A stretch of DNA of 64,000 nt from Fibrella aquatilis (GCF_017353255.1 NZ_JAFMYU010000006.1:1-64000); one strand, 5' to 3'. Counted from the first letter of the stretch, positions 1 through 9,192 are shown. Made by a program: numbers and translations. The notes: generated by a model not told the origin, from the sequence alone.

Positions 1-45
1 TTATTCATTGCGGTCCGCCGCGCGGTGCATTGTACATTCATTAAT
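1..45. repeat. Partial intergenic word-repeat at window edge
   Basis: The first bases contain the GC module CGGTCCGCCG (11-20) followed by an arm of the GTACAATG/GTACATT word family (27-44). Both occur in the paired intergenic inverted repeats elsewhere in the window, so this is probably the right half of an inverted repeat whose left arm lies outside. That cannot be confirmed from this window. Confidence 0.5.
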
Positions 46-70
46 CTCATCCGCTAACATCTCTGACCCC

Positions 71-604
71 ATGCCAACCTGGTTTATCGGCAAAATACGC
101 TACCAACAAACAGATGATTCGGCCGCCGTCGACACGCAAAAAGACGGCTCGGCGGAAGCACCTAAACAAAAAACCGTCAACGAAACGTACCTCATCGACG
201 CCGTTTCGTATACCGACGCGGAGGCCCGCCTCTACCGCATCGTGGCCGACAATACGCCCGATTTCGAGATCACAGCCATCCGCCCCATGCGCCTGAGCGA
301 CGTGTTTCACATTGAAGGCGGCGACAACTGGTACAAGTGCAAAACGTACTACATGACCGAAGACGACAAGGGCCGCCAGAAGAAGATCGTGAGCAACATG
401 CTCATCAACGGGTCGAACCTCCGCGAAGCCCATCAGCGCCTCACTGATAACCTCAGCCAGATGCTGGTGCCCGTTGAAATTACCGACATCAACCTCACCC
501 CGATTCTGGAAGTGGTGCCCTACGAAGCCCTTGGGCCAGAGCTACCCGCCAACCTGAAGCCCCTGGCCCAGGTACGCGCCGAAGCCGAAGCAGCAACCGC
601 TTAA
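71..604 (+). CDS. DUF4494 domain-containing protein
   Basis: A 177-residue cytosolic protein of unknown biochemical role, of the DUF4494 family that I know only from Bacteroidota. The N-terminus MPTWFIGKIRY, the central TYLIDAVSYTDAEAR stretch and the WYKCKTYYMTED segment fit the family. The ATG at 71 is preferred over an upstream in-frame start at 8, because family members begin with a Met-x-Trp-Phe strand. The frame is interrupted by no frameshift. The C-terminus is a short Ala/Glu-rich tail. It is followed within 20 bp by a strong bidirectional terminator and faces the dioxygenase gene convergently. No function can be inferred from the neighbours. Confidence 0.85.
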   Translation: MPTWFIGKIRYQQTDDSAAVDTQKDGSAEAPKQKTVNETYLIDAVSYTDAEARLYRIVADNTPDFEITAIRPMRLSDVFHIEGGDNWYKCKTYYMTEDDKGRQKKIVSNMLINGSNLREAHQRLTDNLSQMLVPVEITDINLTPILEVVPYEALGPELPANLKPLAQVRAEAEAATA

Positions 605-621
605 CTTGTCTTCTTTTTACC

Positions 622-657
622 AAAAAAACCCATTCCTGCGCAGGAATGGGTTTTTTT
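622..657. terminator. Bidirectional intrinsic terminator
   Basis: A perfect palindrome with 11-bp GC-containing arms (629-639 and 640-650) is flanked by seven A on the left and seven T on the right. It would therefore terminate transcription from either side. It lies just behind the DUF4494 gene and between two convergent genes. Confidence 0.9.
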
Positions 658-698
658 GGGTTTTTGCCTTCGTGCATGAGGCTGCCTCATGGTTGTAG

Positions 699-794
699 CC
701 TCACCCTGGCCTGTGTCTCCACAGGCCTACGCCGATGCTGGTACGCGATGGCTTACGCCAGAGCATGCCTGTGGAGACACAGGCCAGGGTGAGG
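699..794. repeat. Long intergenic inverted repeat (28-bp perfect arms)
   Basis: Arms 699-726 and 767-794 are exact reverse complements and enclose a 40-nt loop. The right arm is followed by a T-rich run (798-802). The arms are built on the segment GCCTGTGTCTCCACAGGC, itself nearly palindromic. The repeat lies between two convergent genes in addition to the terminator at 622-657, so termination alone would make it redundant. Confidence 0.9.
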
Positions 795-858
795 GGCTTT
801 TTTAGGTTTTTACCTTTACATATAGGGCTTCGTGCTCTGGGTTGCTGACTCACCTCCT

Positions 859-1986
859 TCACGGTCGTAACCACGACAATTGCTGAGCCAACTCGGCAAC
901 CGTAGCCACAGGATCTACCACATTATGAACCACGGCCCGACGTTGGTAGAACAGCAGCGTGGTACTGACCGCCGGGTTAATGTTATACAGAAAAGCGCTT
1001 CCCCGGTGCACGGGCGACGGCACATAGAGCACGGCCACGTGATGCAGGTTGTTGCGTTGCGCAAAATCCTCAAGTTGGCGTTGCACCTGCCCGGCTGGTG
1101 CCTGCGCTGGATTGGTGTAGATCACAAATACCCGCGCGAGCTTTACCGAAGGCCGAGCCACCGCCTGTTCCCAAAATTGAACCAGCCGCCGAAGGGTATC
1201 GGAGTCGATAGACCGCGTCCAGATCATCACGCCCTGCCCCTGACCGTAGGCACACATGGGGCAGGTACGCTTACCCCGGTCGGCACCCCAGACATGATAC
1301 GGGTCGAAGGCGGGGCAGGCATCTCCCACCCGCAGGCCAGATTGCCTGCCTTCCCGGTCGTATTGTGGCAGGAGACGTATGGTCCGTTCGCCAACGAGTG
1401 TGCTACCCCGCTTTGTCAGTCTGATGCCCTCGGTACGCAGAAACCCCTCCTGCTCTTCGACCTTGCTCCAGTATGATTCCGTCAGCCTGGGATCATGGGC
1501 AAAGACAAAATCGCTGAGGTAGTAACAACTACGCTGGGAAGGAGCCTTCACCCAGAAATGGATATGGGCCGGGATCCGCTCGTTAGGGTAGGCACCAGGC
1601 AAAATAGTGTTGATCTGGTAGCGCCCCTGTTCATCGGTTTTGAGCCAGCCCCGGCAGTAGCCATGCCACCAGGCGTGTGAACTGCGAGGCTCTGTACCCA
1701 GCTTGGCATACCGCCCGGCAGCGTTGGTGTGGTAGAAATACATCAGCACGTTCCGGGCCGGGGTGCGCCCGTCAGACTCGTAGACGATGCCCGACAGTTG
1801 CAGCCGCTGCCCGGTGGCCGTGTCGGGAGCCAGACGCGTTTGCCAGTGGGTGGGGCGCTGTTCGTCAAAGACGCAACAGTCGCAGGTGGGCGGTTCGGCG
1901 GTGGCTGTATTGGTCGGCTGTTGAGCGATGGTGGGCACTGAAACGGCCAACCAGAACCAGCAGGTAACTAAAGACGCAGGATGCAT
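859..1986 (-). CDS. Secreted intradiol ring-cleavage dioxygenase fused to a redoxin-like domain
   Basis: A 375-residue protein starting with a signal peptide (MHPASLVTCWFWLAV, cleavage near residue 22). The ATG at 1986 is preferred over an upstream TTG at 2010. Residues about 60-205 form an intradiol dioxygenase domain. The four non-haem Fe(III) ligands expected from protocatechuate 3,4-dioxygenase are visible: Tyr93 (AAGRY), Tyr133 (PGAYP), and His141 and His143 (PAHIHF). The preceding Arg137 is also kept. Residues about 230-375 are a separate domain beginning VGDACPAFDPYHVWG, with a CPMC motif, resembling redoxin/thioredoxin-like proteins. An N-terminal CDCC cluster follows the signal peptide. 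Substrate is unknown; an exported ring-cleaving or protein-modifying role is inference. No aromatic-degradation genes are nearby. Confidence 0.8.
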   Translation of the reverse strand: MHPASLVTCWFWLAVSVPTIAQQPTNTATAEPPTCDCCVFDEQRPTHWQTRLAPDTATGQRLQLSGIVYESDGRTPARNVLMYFYHTNAAGRYAKLGTEPRSSHAWWHGYCRGWLKTDEQGRYQINTILPGAYPNERIPAHIHFWVKAPSQRSCYYLSDFVFAHDPRLTESYWSKVEEQEGFLRTEGIRLTKRGSTLVGERTIRLLPQYDREGRQSGLRVGDACPAFDPYHVWGADRGKRTCPMCAYGQGQGVMIWTRSIDSDTLRRLVQFWEQAVARPSVKLARVFVIYTNPAQAPAGQVQRQLEDFAQRNNLHHVAVLYVPSPVHRGSAFLYNINPAVSTTLLFYQRRAVVHNVVDPVATVAELAQQLSWLRP

Positions 1987-2167
1987 AGCTTGAGCTTTTG
2001 GGCAAAGCAAAACCGCGCCAGACCGCGGGCCAACTAAACTAGACCAACGCCAGCGAAAGTAGATAAGCTGAGCACCGGCTGTTGGTCGATCTTATGGCCC
2101 GTTTATCGAAAAGGGCGGAAAATCAGTTGTGCGCTGATTAGCTTTATACGGACTTCCAATAGCCGCC

Positions 2168-2992
2168 ATGCTCACGTTCGCCCGCCAATTACGTCGCCGC
2201 AACCACTATTCGCTAATATTTTGGGTGGCCATCACGCTCGTCTTCCTCTACGAACGGACTTACCTAATTCAGAAAGCCGGGTTACCGCACTTCATCGAAT
2301 GCCTGGTGGTTCGGGTCGGGCTGTTGGTGGTGCTGTGCCAGTTCCACCTGCGGGTGCTGCTTCCCCGTTTCTACCAGAAAAAGGCCTATTGGACCTGTGG
2401 AGGGCTACTTTGTTTGTCGATAGGCGGCTACCTCACCGCGCAAGGACTGTATGACCGATACCTCTTCGGCTACGTCATTGGCGATCAGCACCGGCAGGGC
2501 TTGTTTCAAAACCTGCCCTACAACCTGCTCACCACCACCTGGTACTTACTGCTAACCAGTCTTATTGGCGAAACCAAGACTACCGATTCGCCATCTGAAG
2601 TAGAACCTACTACCTTGACTGACAACGAGTTGCTAATTAAAACCGGCACGCAGTGGGTGCGCCTGCCCATCGACAGCATCAGCTACGCCCAGGGACTGAA
2701 AGATTACACCATGCTCTACACCGACACCGGCAAACACATTGTGAAGGGTTCGGTAGGTAAACTGATTGGGCCGTTTCCGCCCGATCAGTTTGTTCGTATT
2801 CATAAGTCTTATTGGGTGGCCTGGCAACAGGTACGTTCGGTGTCGGCAACGAGTGTTACCCTGCCCGCGCACACATTGCCACTAGGCCGTACCTACGCTG
2901 CTGCCGTGCTTGGTCGGTGGCAGCAGCAGACTACTTCACTTCGTGAAACACCAGCACCGGCACCTCGGCCGAGGCCAGCAGCTTCTCGGTAG
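2168..2992 (+). CDS. Membrane-anchored LytTR-family transcriptional regulator
   Basis: A 274-residue protein with four predicted membrane helices in residues 15-140 (first FWVAITLVFLYE) and a LytTR DNA-binding domain at about 165-260. The domain is recognisable from LLIKTGTQWVRLPIDSI, YAQGLKDYTMLY and FVRIHKSYWVA. This architecture, a membrane sensor directly fused to LytTR without a receiver, is common in Bacteroidota. The expected signal and target genes are unknown. The C-terminal 20 residues are rich in Pro and Arg and are encoded over the 3' end of the convergent universal stress gene (62-bp overlap). A TAGCTTTA at 2139-2146 resembles a -7 box but has no good -33 partner. Confidence 0.85.
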   Translation: MLTFARQLRRRNHYSLIFWVAITLVFLYERTYLIQKAGLPHFIECLVVRVGLLVVLCQFHLRVLLPRFYQKKAYWTCGGLLCLSIGGYLTAQGLYDRYLFGYVIGDQHRQGLFQNLPYNLLTTTWYLLLTSLIGETKTTDSPSEVEPTTLTDNELLIKTGTQWVRLPIDSISYAQGLKDYTMLYTDTGKHIVKGSVGKLIGPFPPDQFVRIHKSYWVAWQQVRSVSATSVTLPAHTLPLGRTYAAAVLGRWQQQTTSLRETPAPAPRPRPAASR

Positions 2993-3650
2993 GGTCGGTG
3001 CCCATGAGCCCCCCCAGGAAGCCCGTTTCTTTCCGCTGAATGACGAAAATATCGGGATGAGTTCCGTCGATTTGGTCGGGCGAAATCACGGTCAGGTGCG
3101 CGTCGAAGCCGTCGATGAGGGGCTTGGTCTGGTCGGTAGCCATTTGTTGGGTAATGCCCTGCTGCAATACGTAAGCAACAGACGTAATCTGTACCGGGGC
3201 GGCGTCTTCGCGCTGACCGATGAACAATACAGGGCAAGGTGCCTGACGGGCCACGTCGGTGGCGGCGCTGCCAATGAGCCGGTCGAAAAAGCCCGTGGCA
3301 GGGGTGCGGTGCGTAATAAGCAGGTCGGGCGCGTAGGTGCGGGCGGCATCCACGATTTCGTCTTCCACCGACCCTACCCGCCATTCACCCACGGCCTCGA
3401 GGCCCTGCGCCCGCAGTTGCTCCACCATGTTGGTCAGGTGCTGCTGACTGATAGTTTCGAGGTCCATGGCGGCCACCGTGCCAATGCCGGGGTCGTTGAA
3501 GGTAGGCAGCGTGGCGTCGGCCACCACAGGCTGGTACACGTGTAGCACAATCACGCGGGCATCGTCGTAGGCCTGCGCCATCAGGCGCAGGTAGTTGATC
3601 GTGCCCGGCGAATGGGCCAGAAAATCGGTTGGGAAAAGGATCGTTTTCAT
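2931..3650 (-). CDS. Universal stress protein, UspA family
   Basis: A 239-residue cytosolic protein with a full Usp domain (residues 1-145) followed by a shorter second Usp-like half. The first domain starts KTILFPTDFLAHS and ends with the nucleotide-binding type signature ending GSAATDVARQAPCPVLFIG. The C-terminal half lacks a clear second glycine-rich nucleotide motif but ends LLASAEVPVLVFHEVK, as tandem Usp proteins do. Family members bind ATP/AMP and act in stress survival. Its 3' end overlaps the convergent LytTR gene by 62 bp. The promoter region is shared with the divergent glycosyltransferase gene. Confidence 0.88.
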   Translation of the reverse strand: MKTILFPTDFLAHSPGTINYLRLMAQAYDDARVIVLHVYQPVVADATLPTFNDPGIGTVAAMDLETISQQHLTNMVEQLRAQGLEAVGEWRVGSVEDEIVDAARTYAPDLLITHRTPATGFFDRLIGSAATDVARQAPCPVLFIGQREDAAPVQITSVAYVLQQGITQQMATDQTKPLIDGFDAHLTVISPDQIDGTHPDIFVIQRKETGFLGGLMGTDPTEKLLASAEVPVLVFHEVK

Positions 3651-3707
3651 GTAGTATCAAACTCACTAACCGGCCCGATGGTTGCGAACCGACCTTCGAA
3701 AGCGCTG

Positions 3708-3739
3708 TTTCGGCTGGCACGTAAGTTGATATACCTTGC
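3708..3739 (+). promoter_or_regulatory. Candidate promoter of the TPR glycosyltransferase gene
   Basis: TTTC (3708-3711), a 20-bp spacer and TACCTTGC (3732-3739) approximate the Bacteroidota TTTG-N19-TAnnTTTG promoter. It sits 19 bp upstream of the ATG at 3759. Two positions deviate from consensus. Confidence 0.4.
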
Positions 3740-3758
3740 CCGATAACCCATCACCCCC

Positions 3759-5633
3759 ATGAAATCGAACGTTGCTACCTATGGCCTGGCGCTACTGGCC
3801 CTGCTGGTCACCGGCCTGGTGTATATCAACAGCCTGCACAACGGCATCACCAACTGGGACGACCCCGATTACCTCACCAACAACCCCCTACTCGACTGGC
3901 ACAAAACGCCCCTGCGAGCCTACTTCACTACGGTTATTTCGGGCAACCGCCACCCGCTCACCACGCTCTCGCTCAGTTTCGACTATGCGCTGGGTGGCGG
4001 CAAACCGGCGCAGGTTCACCTGACCAATCTGCTGCTGCACCTGCTCAACGTGGGGCTGGTGTTTGCAGTATGCTGGCAATGGTCGGGCGGGAGCAGGCTG
4101 GTGGCGTTTTTGGTGGCGCTGTGGTTTGGCATTCACCCCATGCACGTAGAATCGGTGGCCTGGATTTCGGCGCGGAAAGACGTGCTCTACACCCTCTTTT
4201 TCCTGCTGTCGCTCCTTTGCTACTGGCGGTTTCTGAACAGCCGGGCGTGGGGTTACCTGCTGCTGAGTTTGCTGGCTGGTGTACTGGCCAACCTGGCCAA
4301 ACCGGCGGCGGTTATCCTGCCCGTGGTGCTGGTACTCGTTACGCTTTGGCACGATAATAAATTGACTATCAACCGCTTATTACCCATACTACCCTTCTTT
4401 ATTGTGGCCGCTATCATGGGCTGGCTCACACTGGCCTCGCAGGCCTCGGCGGCGGCTATCAACGAAAACTACAGTCTCTGGGAACGCATTCAGCTGGGAG
4501 GCTATGCCCTAGTCAACTATGTCATCAAAGCCGTTTGGCCGGTGGGGTTGTCGGCGCTATATGGCCGTCCGGGCTATGGCGCGGTGTTTCCCTGGTTCTT
4601 CCTGGCGGCCACGGTCATAAGCGTACTGGGGCTTGGTTTGCTGGGGTGGCTGTATATCTGGCAGGCGCGTTCGGCTCCCAGAAGCGCGGCAGCATTATGG
4701 TTTTTTGGCGGCGCGTTTTTCGTCGCTAACCTGGCCCTGACGCTTCAGATTATCAAGGCCGTGGGCAGTGCCGCCTACGCTGACCGCTATACGTACGTGG
4801 CCTATATCGGGCTGTTTTTTGCCGTGGCTATGACCATTCAGCGCCTCGAACGCCCGGCCCTACGCAGGGCGGCCCTGGGTGTGGCAACGGTGTTTTCGGT
4901 GGCCTGCGCCGTGCTGAGTTTTAACCGGGTGAGCATCTGGAAAAGCCCCGAAACGCTCTGGACCGACGTACTGAAAACGCAACCCTTTTCGGCCACCGCC
5001 TACAGCAATCGCGGTCTGTATTACGAACAAAACGACCGCCTCGACGAGGCTCTGGCCGATTACAGCATGGCCGTAGCCAACGATCCGCGCATTGTTTTCC
5101 GCGCCAACCGGGCTTATCTCCTGTCCAAAATGAACCGCCCCGATGAGGCCCTCGCCGATGCCGATTTTCTGCTACGCGACAACCCCAACAACGCCCTGGC
5201 GCTGACCATCAAGGGCACGGCCTTGGTGGGCAAAAACCAGCCCGCCGCCGCCATTCCGCTGCTGACGCGCTCCCTCAGCCTCGATTCGACATACCTGAAC
5301 ACCTGGGTAAACCTGGGGTCGGCCTATTTCACCAATAAGCAGTATCCCGAAGCCATCCGCCATTACCAGAAAGCAGGCCTGCTAGACGGGCAGAACCCGG
5401 TGTTGTGGGCGAACCTGGGGGCGGCGTTTTTGCAAAACAAACAGTATCACGATGCCATCGCCGCCTGTCAGCGGGCCATCGACCTGAACCCCGCCAACGG
5501 ACAGGCGCAACTCTACGCCTGCTATGCTTACCAGAAATCAGGCCAGCTAGCCGAAGCCAAAGCCAGCGCCCAGCAAGCCCAGAAGTTGGGGCAAACCGTA
5601 GATGCCGGTATGCTGCGCGCCATTGGGTTGTAG
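3759..5633 (+). CDS. Integral membrane GT-C type glycosyltransferase with C-terminal TPR repeats
   Basis: A 624-residue protein with about ten membrane helices in residues 8-400, then TPR repeats at about 415-620 (motifs such as AYSNRGLYYEQNDRLDEALADY and LWANLGAAFLQNKQYHDAI). The first periplasmic loop carries the acidic NWDDPDY motif typical of GT-C enzymes, and HPMHVESVAWISARKD follows, as in TMTC/PMT-like O-mannosyltransferases. Known relatives use lipid-phosphate sugar donors and glycosylate secreted proteins. A role in O-glycosylation of exported proteins, which is established in Bacteroidota, is likely but inferred. It stands alone, divergent from the Usp gene, and its 3' end faces the leucine-rich-repeat gene. 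Confidence 0.82.
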   Translation: MKSNVATYGLALLALLVTGLVYINSLHNGITNWDDPDYLTNNPLLDWHKTPLRAYFTTVISGNRHPLTTLSLSFDYALGGGKPAQVHLTNLLLHLLNVGLVFAVCWQWSGGSRLVAFLVALWFGIHPMHVESVAWISARKDVLYTLFFLLSLLCYWRFLNSRAWGYLLLSLLAGVLANLAKPAAVILPVVLVLVTLWHDNKLTINRLLPILPFFIVAAIMGWLTLASQASAAAINENYSLWERIQLGGYALVNYVIKAVWPVGLSALYGRPGYGAVFPWFFLAATVISVLGLGLLGWLYIWQARSAPRSAAALWFFGGAFFVANLALTLQIIKAVGSAAYADRYTYVAYIGLFFAVAMTIQRLERPALRRAALGVATVFSVACAVLSFNRVSIWKSPETLWTDVLKTQPFSATAYSNRGLYYEQNDRLDEALADYSMAVANDPRIVFRANRAYLLSKMNRPDEALADADFLLRDNPNNALALTIKGTALVGKNQPAAAIPLLTRSLSLDSTYLNTWVNLGSAYFTNKQYPEAIRHYQKAGLLDGQNPVLWANLGAAFLQNKQYHDAIAACQRAIDLNPANGQAQLYACYAYQKSGQLAEAKASAQQAQKLGQTVDAGMLRAIGL

Positions 5634-5667
5634 GGCCGCGCGTCAGCAACCTACCTCCCCCCTACCG

Positions 5668-8055
5668 CTACCTACCAGTTGCAGCCATGGCCTTGCGCAA
5701 CGTCTCTTTGTTCATGAAAATCTGGTTCAGGCTGGCGGGGAGCCGGGTGTTACCTACCAGGTTAACCGATTGCAGGTTGGGCGCTTCTAAAAGGGCCTCC
5801 GGCAGCGTGCGGAGGTTGTTTTCGTCCAGGTATAAGCTACTGAACAACACCGTTTTCCAGTCGATATCGGCCAGTTGGTCAATGCCACAGTGAAGCATAC
5901 TGAGCCGGTTTAACTTGGGTAGCCGGGCCGTTTTGCGGATCGCGTCGGTACCGTCGAAGGCCTGCTGATTCTCGATTCGTACGTCGGTCAGGGCGCTACA
6001 AAAACCAATGCTGTCGGGTAGGAATTCCATGGCCCCAAACGGCTGGCTGGCATCCGGGGCCGCTTCTCCGTCTACGGTCAGTTTAGTTAGTTTGGTCAGT
6101 CGGCCCAGGCTGTTGGGCAGGCCCAACAGCTTCCGACTGCGCACCGTTAGCTCGCGGAGGCTGGTCAGGCGGCTCAGTTCGGTGGGGAGCACCAATAGTT
6201 GCGGCATCTGGAGCGTTAGTTCTTCCAAGCTGGTCAGACTCGTCAGGCCGTCGGGTAGCGCCCGAAGTTGCGGCAGGGTGAGACTAAGCACCGTCAGCTT
6301 TTTCAGAGCCGACAAACTACCCGGCAGCACCGCCAGCGAACTGTCTGTCAGCACCAGCCGGTCCAGGTTTTGGCAGTTGCCCAGTTCAACTGGCAGCACC
6401 GAAAGATGCCCACCGGAACTAATCAGGTTACGCAGGTTTGTCAGCTGGCCAATAGATGCTGGCAACGCCCCCAGCCGGGTGTCGCGCAGGCTGAGCGTCT
6501 GGAGCGAATCAAGTTTGCCCAGGGTTTCGGGCAGGGCCGTCAGTGGGTTGTTATCCAGCGTCAGCGACAGCAAGTTTCGGCAACGGGCCAGTTGGGCGGG
6601 GAGCATGATCAACTGATTACTCGATAGAAACAGGTGTTGCAACCGGGCCAGTTGACCAATGCCATCGGGTAGGCTAACTAGTTGATTATCATAGAGAGCC
6701 AGGCTTTCCAGCAACGTCAGTTGCAGTACCGATGGGGGCAGGCTAACCAGTTGATTATTACCCAGATTCAACGTCTTCAACGCCCGCAGGTTGCCCAGTT
6801 CGGCGGGCAGGCTGGCCAGTTTGTTGTGGTACAAATTCAAGGCCGTCAGCGACGTCATGGCCCCAATACCCGGCGGCAGGCTACTTAGTTGCGCATCGGG
6901 AATGCTCAATTCGCGCAGGTTGGGCAGGGTGGTAAACTGGTCAGGAAACACCCCCAGCGAGTCAGACTGGTCAATGGAAATGGTTTCGAGTTGGGTGAGC
7001 TTCGCCAGCGGCCGGTGCGACGGCGGAAACCGGCAGCCCGTGAGGTTCAGCACCCGTAGGTCCGGGTTGTCGGCCATCCAGTCGAGGGTAGGGAGCAGAG
7101 CGTTTTCCAGGATCACCGATTTCAGCGACGACACCCCCACCAGCACCGAATCGACGGGAAAGTTAGTCCCGGCAATGAAGTGCAGTTCCAGCGTATCGAG
7201 TGCCCGAAGGTTAGCCAGTCTGAAACCACCCAGTTCGGTATCGGTAAAACCAAAGCGCAGTTCCAACCGACGGAGTTTGGGCAACTGGTTTAGGGCTTTG
7301 GTCAGTTTAGGCCCGCTGCCGGTGTTGGTCATGTAGAGCGAAGTGAGTTGGGTTAGCCCCGCAAACGCTGTGTCAAGGTTAGCCACCCCACCGGCGTTGC
7401 TCAGTTGCAACGTCTGTAGCTGGGTCAGTTGGCTTAGTTCAGCAGGCAGGCGAAAAGGTTTATCGGGCGCGTTAACCCCGTTGATTGTTAGCTTTTTCAA
7501 CGCCGGACATTGCTTCAGCAGCCAGATCGACATGGTCAGCTCATTGCCGGGACCGAAAAAACTCGCCGACTCTACCGAGGTGAGTTGCCTGGTGCGTTGC
7601 TCAGTCAGTTTGGGCAGTGACGGCTGCGGCTTGGTCAAATCAATCCGGGGCGAACTGAGGGAAATATGCCGCAACGTGGTCCAGTTGGCCAAGGCATCAA
7701 GCAGCGAGTCGAGCGTACCGGCAGGAAGGGTGTTTGGCAGCGCCAGAACCATCATCTGTACGTTCTTGACCTTTCGCAGACTAGCCCAGTCGGAACGTTG
7801 GGTGGCAGAGTCCATGTTGATAATCAGCGAGATAGGACGCTTGCTTTGGGCGCTACGCTCGGCCAGGTCAGCCCAGGTGGTGTACTGCTTAAGGTACTCT
7901 TCGTCGCTGGCCGTGAAATAATTGATAGAACCGCCGGGACCCATCTTCGGAAAAAAACGGACCATCTCCCCGTCCGCATCACGAACCACCGCCCGACGTT
8001 GAGCAAAGCCGCAAAGCGAGAAGAGGCAACAGAGCAGGATAACTAATCGAGGCAT
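5668..8055 (-). CDS. Secreted leucine-rich repeat protein
   Basis: A 795-residue exported protein. The ATG at 8055 gives a clean signal peptide (MPRLVILLCCLFSLCGFAQ), whereas a start at 8103 would add 16 residues before it. After about 110 residues of mixed sequence, some 25 leucine-rich repeats of 22-24 residues follow. The best ones (residues about 380-560) read LP..LG.L..L..L.L..N.L, the bacterial/Ras-type LRR consensus. There is no obvious membrane anchor, enzymatic domain or C-terminal sorting domain. Such proteins usually mediate protein binding at the cell surface. Its start region is divergent from agmatine deiminase, with 75 bp between the two start codons. Long antisense frames over this gene come from the repeat structure. 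Confidence 0.88.
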   Translation of the reverse strand: MPRLVILLCCLFSLCGFAQRRAVVRDADGEMVRFFPKMGPGGSINYFTASDEEYLKQYTTWADLAERSAQSKRPISLIINMDSATQRSDWASLRKVKNVQMMVLALPNTLPAGTLDSLLDALANWTTLRHISLSSPRIDLTKPQPSLPKLTEQRTRQLTSVESASFFGPGNELTMSIWLLKQCPALKKLTINGVNAPDKPFRLPAELSQLTQLQTLQLSNAGGVANLDTAFAGLTQLTSLYMTNTGSGPKLTKALNQLPKLRRLELRFGFTDTELGGFRLANLRALDTLELHFIAGTNFPVDSVLVGVSSLKSVILENALLPTLDWMADNPDLRVLNLTGCRFPPSHRPLAKLTQLETISIDQSDSLGVFPDQFTTLPNLRELSIPDAQLSSLPPGIGAMTSLTALNLYHNKLASLPAELGNLRALKTLNLGNNQLVSLPPSVLQLTLLESLALYDNQLVSLPDGIGQLARLQHLFLSSNQLIMLPAQLARCRNLLSLTLDNNPLTALPETLGKLDSLQTLSLRDTRLGALPASIGQLTNLRNLISSGGHLSVLPVELGNCQNLDRLVLTDSSLAVLPGSLSALKKLTVLSLTLPQLRALPDGLTSLTSLEELTLQMPQLLVLPTELSRLTSLRELTVRSRKLLGLPNSLGRLTKLTKLTVDGEAAPDASQPFGAMEFLPDSIGFCSALTDVRIENQQAFDGTDAIRKTARLPKLNRLSMLHCGIDQLADIDWKTVLFSSLYLDENNLRTLPEALLEAPNLQSVNLVGNTRLPASLNQIFMNKETLRKAMAATGR

Positions 8056-8130
8056 AGCGCGAGGATGATGTTGTATTTTTGACCGAAAATTTCTGTGGCC
8101 CATGCCGCAATTTATCTCCGATTACGCACA

Positions 8131-9192
8131 ATGAGTAACCTTCTGGACGAAACCCCTACCCCCGCCCAACAGGGGTTTTTCTTTCCCGCCGAATGGCACC
8201 CCCACGCCGCCACCTGGCTTTCCTGGCCCCATACCGAAGCGTCGTGGAGCAAAGAGCGCCTTGAGCGTATGATGCCTGCTTACCTGGATTTCATAAAAGC
8301 GATCTCCGACAGTGAGCCGGTTTGCATCAACGCGCACAACGAGTTGATTATGCAACAGGCCCGAATGCGCCTGCTTATGGCCGGGGCCAACATAGACCGT
8401 ATTACACTATTACCCTTTCCCACCAACGACTCGTGGTGCCGCGACCACGGCCCGGCATTTCTGATTAACCCGGCCAAAAAAGAGCGTATGATCGTGAACT
8501 GGGGATACAACGCCTGGGGGGGCAAATACCCGCCCTACGACAAAGACGATCTTATTCCTACCGCCATGGCCCACTACCGTCACCTGGACTACGTTACGCC
8601 GGGCATCATCATGGAAGGTGGTTCCGTAGAGTTCAACGGGGCGGGTACAGTGCTCACCAGCAGGGCGTGTTTGCTGAACAAAAACCGGAATCCCAACCTG
8701 TCGCAGGCCCAAATTGAAGGCTACCTCCGCGACTATTACGGGGTGCAGCAGGTGCTGTGGGTGGAAGACGGCATCGTGGGCGACGACACCGACGGGCATA
8801 TTGACGATACGGTGCGGTTTGTGAACGAAGACACGGTGCTGGCCGCCATTGAACATAACCCCGCCGACGCGAACTACGCACCCTTGCAGGAGATCCACCA
8901 CGAGCTTCGGCAGATGACCTTACTCAACGGCAAGCCGCTCAACATCGTCGAGTTACCCATGCCCACGCCCGTAGAAAGCGACGGCCAGCGCCTGCCCGCC
9001 TCTTACGCTAACTTCCTGATTACCAACAAGTCGGTCATCGTACCCACGTTCCGCTGCGCCAACGACCAGCCCGCCCTCGACATCATCGCGGGCTGCTTCC
9101 CCACCCGCCAAATCATCGGCATCGACTCCACCGAAATTGTCTGGGGCCTGGGAAGTTTCCACTGCCTCAGCCAGCAAGAGCCAACGGTTTAG
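8131..9192 (+). CDS. aguA: Agmatine deiminase family protein
   Basis: A 353-residue cytosolic enzyme of the guanidino-modifying (pentein) superfamily. It should hydrolyse agmatine to N-carbamoylputrescine and ammonia in putrescine and polyamine synthesis. The signatures are present: WPHTEASW near the N-terminus, WCRDHGPAFL, MEGGSVEFNG, DTDGHIDDTVRF and the C-terminal catalytic cysteine in GLGSFHCLSQQEP. The ATG at 8131 puts the family-typical FFFPAEWHPHAATWLSWP at residue 16. The TAG stop (9190-9192) lies inside the first bases of the intergenic inverted repeat. No N-carbamoylputrescine amidohydrolase gene is adjacent. A porphyromonas-type peptidylarginine deiminase function cannot be excluded by sequence alone but the length favours agmatine. 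Confidence 0.88.
   Translation: MSNLLDETPTPAQQGFFFPAEWHPHAATWLSWPHTEASWSKERLERMMPAYLDFIKAISDSEPVCINAHNELIMQQARMRLLMAGANIDRITLLPFPTNDSWCRDHGPAFLINPAKKERMIVNWGYNAWGGKYPPYDKDDLIPTAMAHYRHLDYVTPGIIMEGGSVEFNGAGTVLTSRACLLNKNRNPNLSQAQIEGYLRDYYGVQQVLWVEDGIVGDDTDGHIDDTVRFVNEDTVLAAIEHNPADANYAPLQEIHHELRQMTLLNGKPLNIVELPMPTPVESDGQRLPASYANFLITNKSVIVPTFRCANDQPALDIIAGCFPTRQIIGIDSTEIVWGLGSFHCLSQQEPTV

Noticed and set aside
6008-7921. Long plus-strand reading frames opposite the leucine-rich repeat gene
   Set aside because: They are explained by the periodic, GC-biased LRR sequence on the other strand and have Ser/Arg-rich composition with no recognisable domain.
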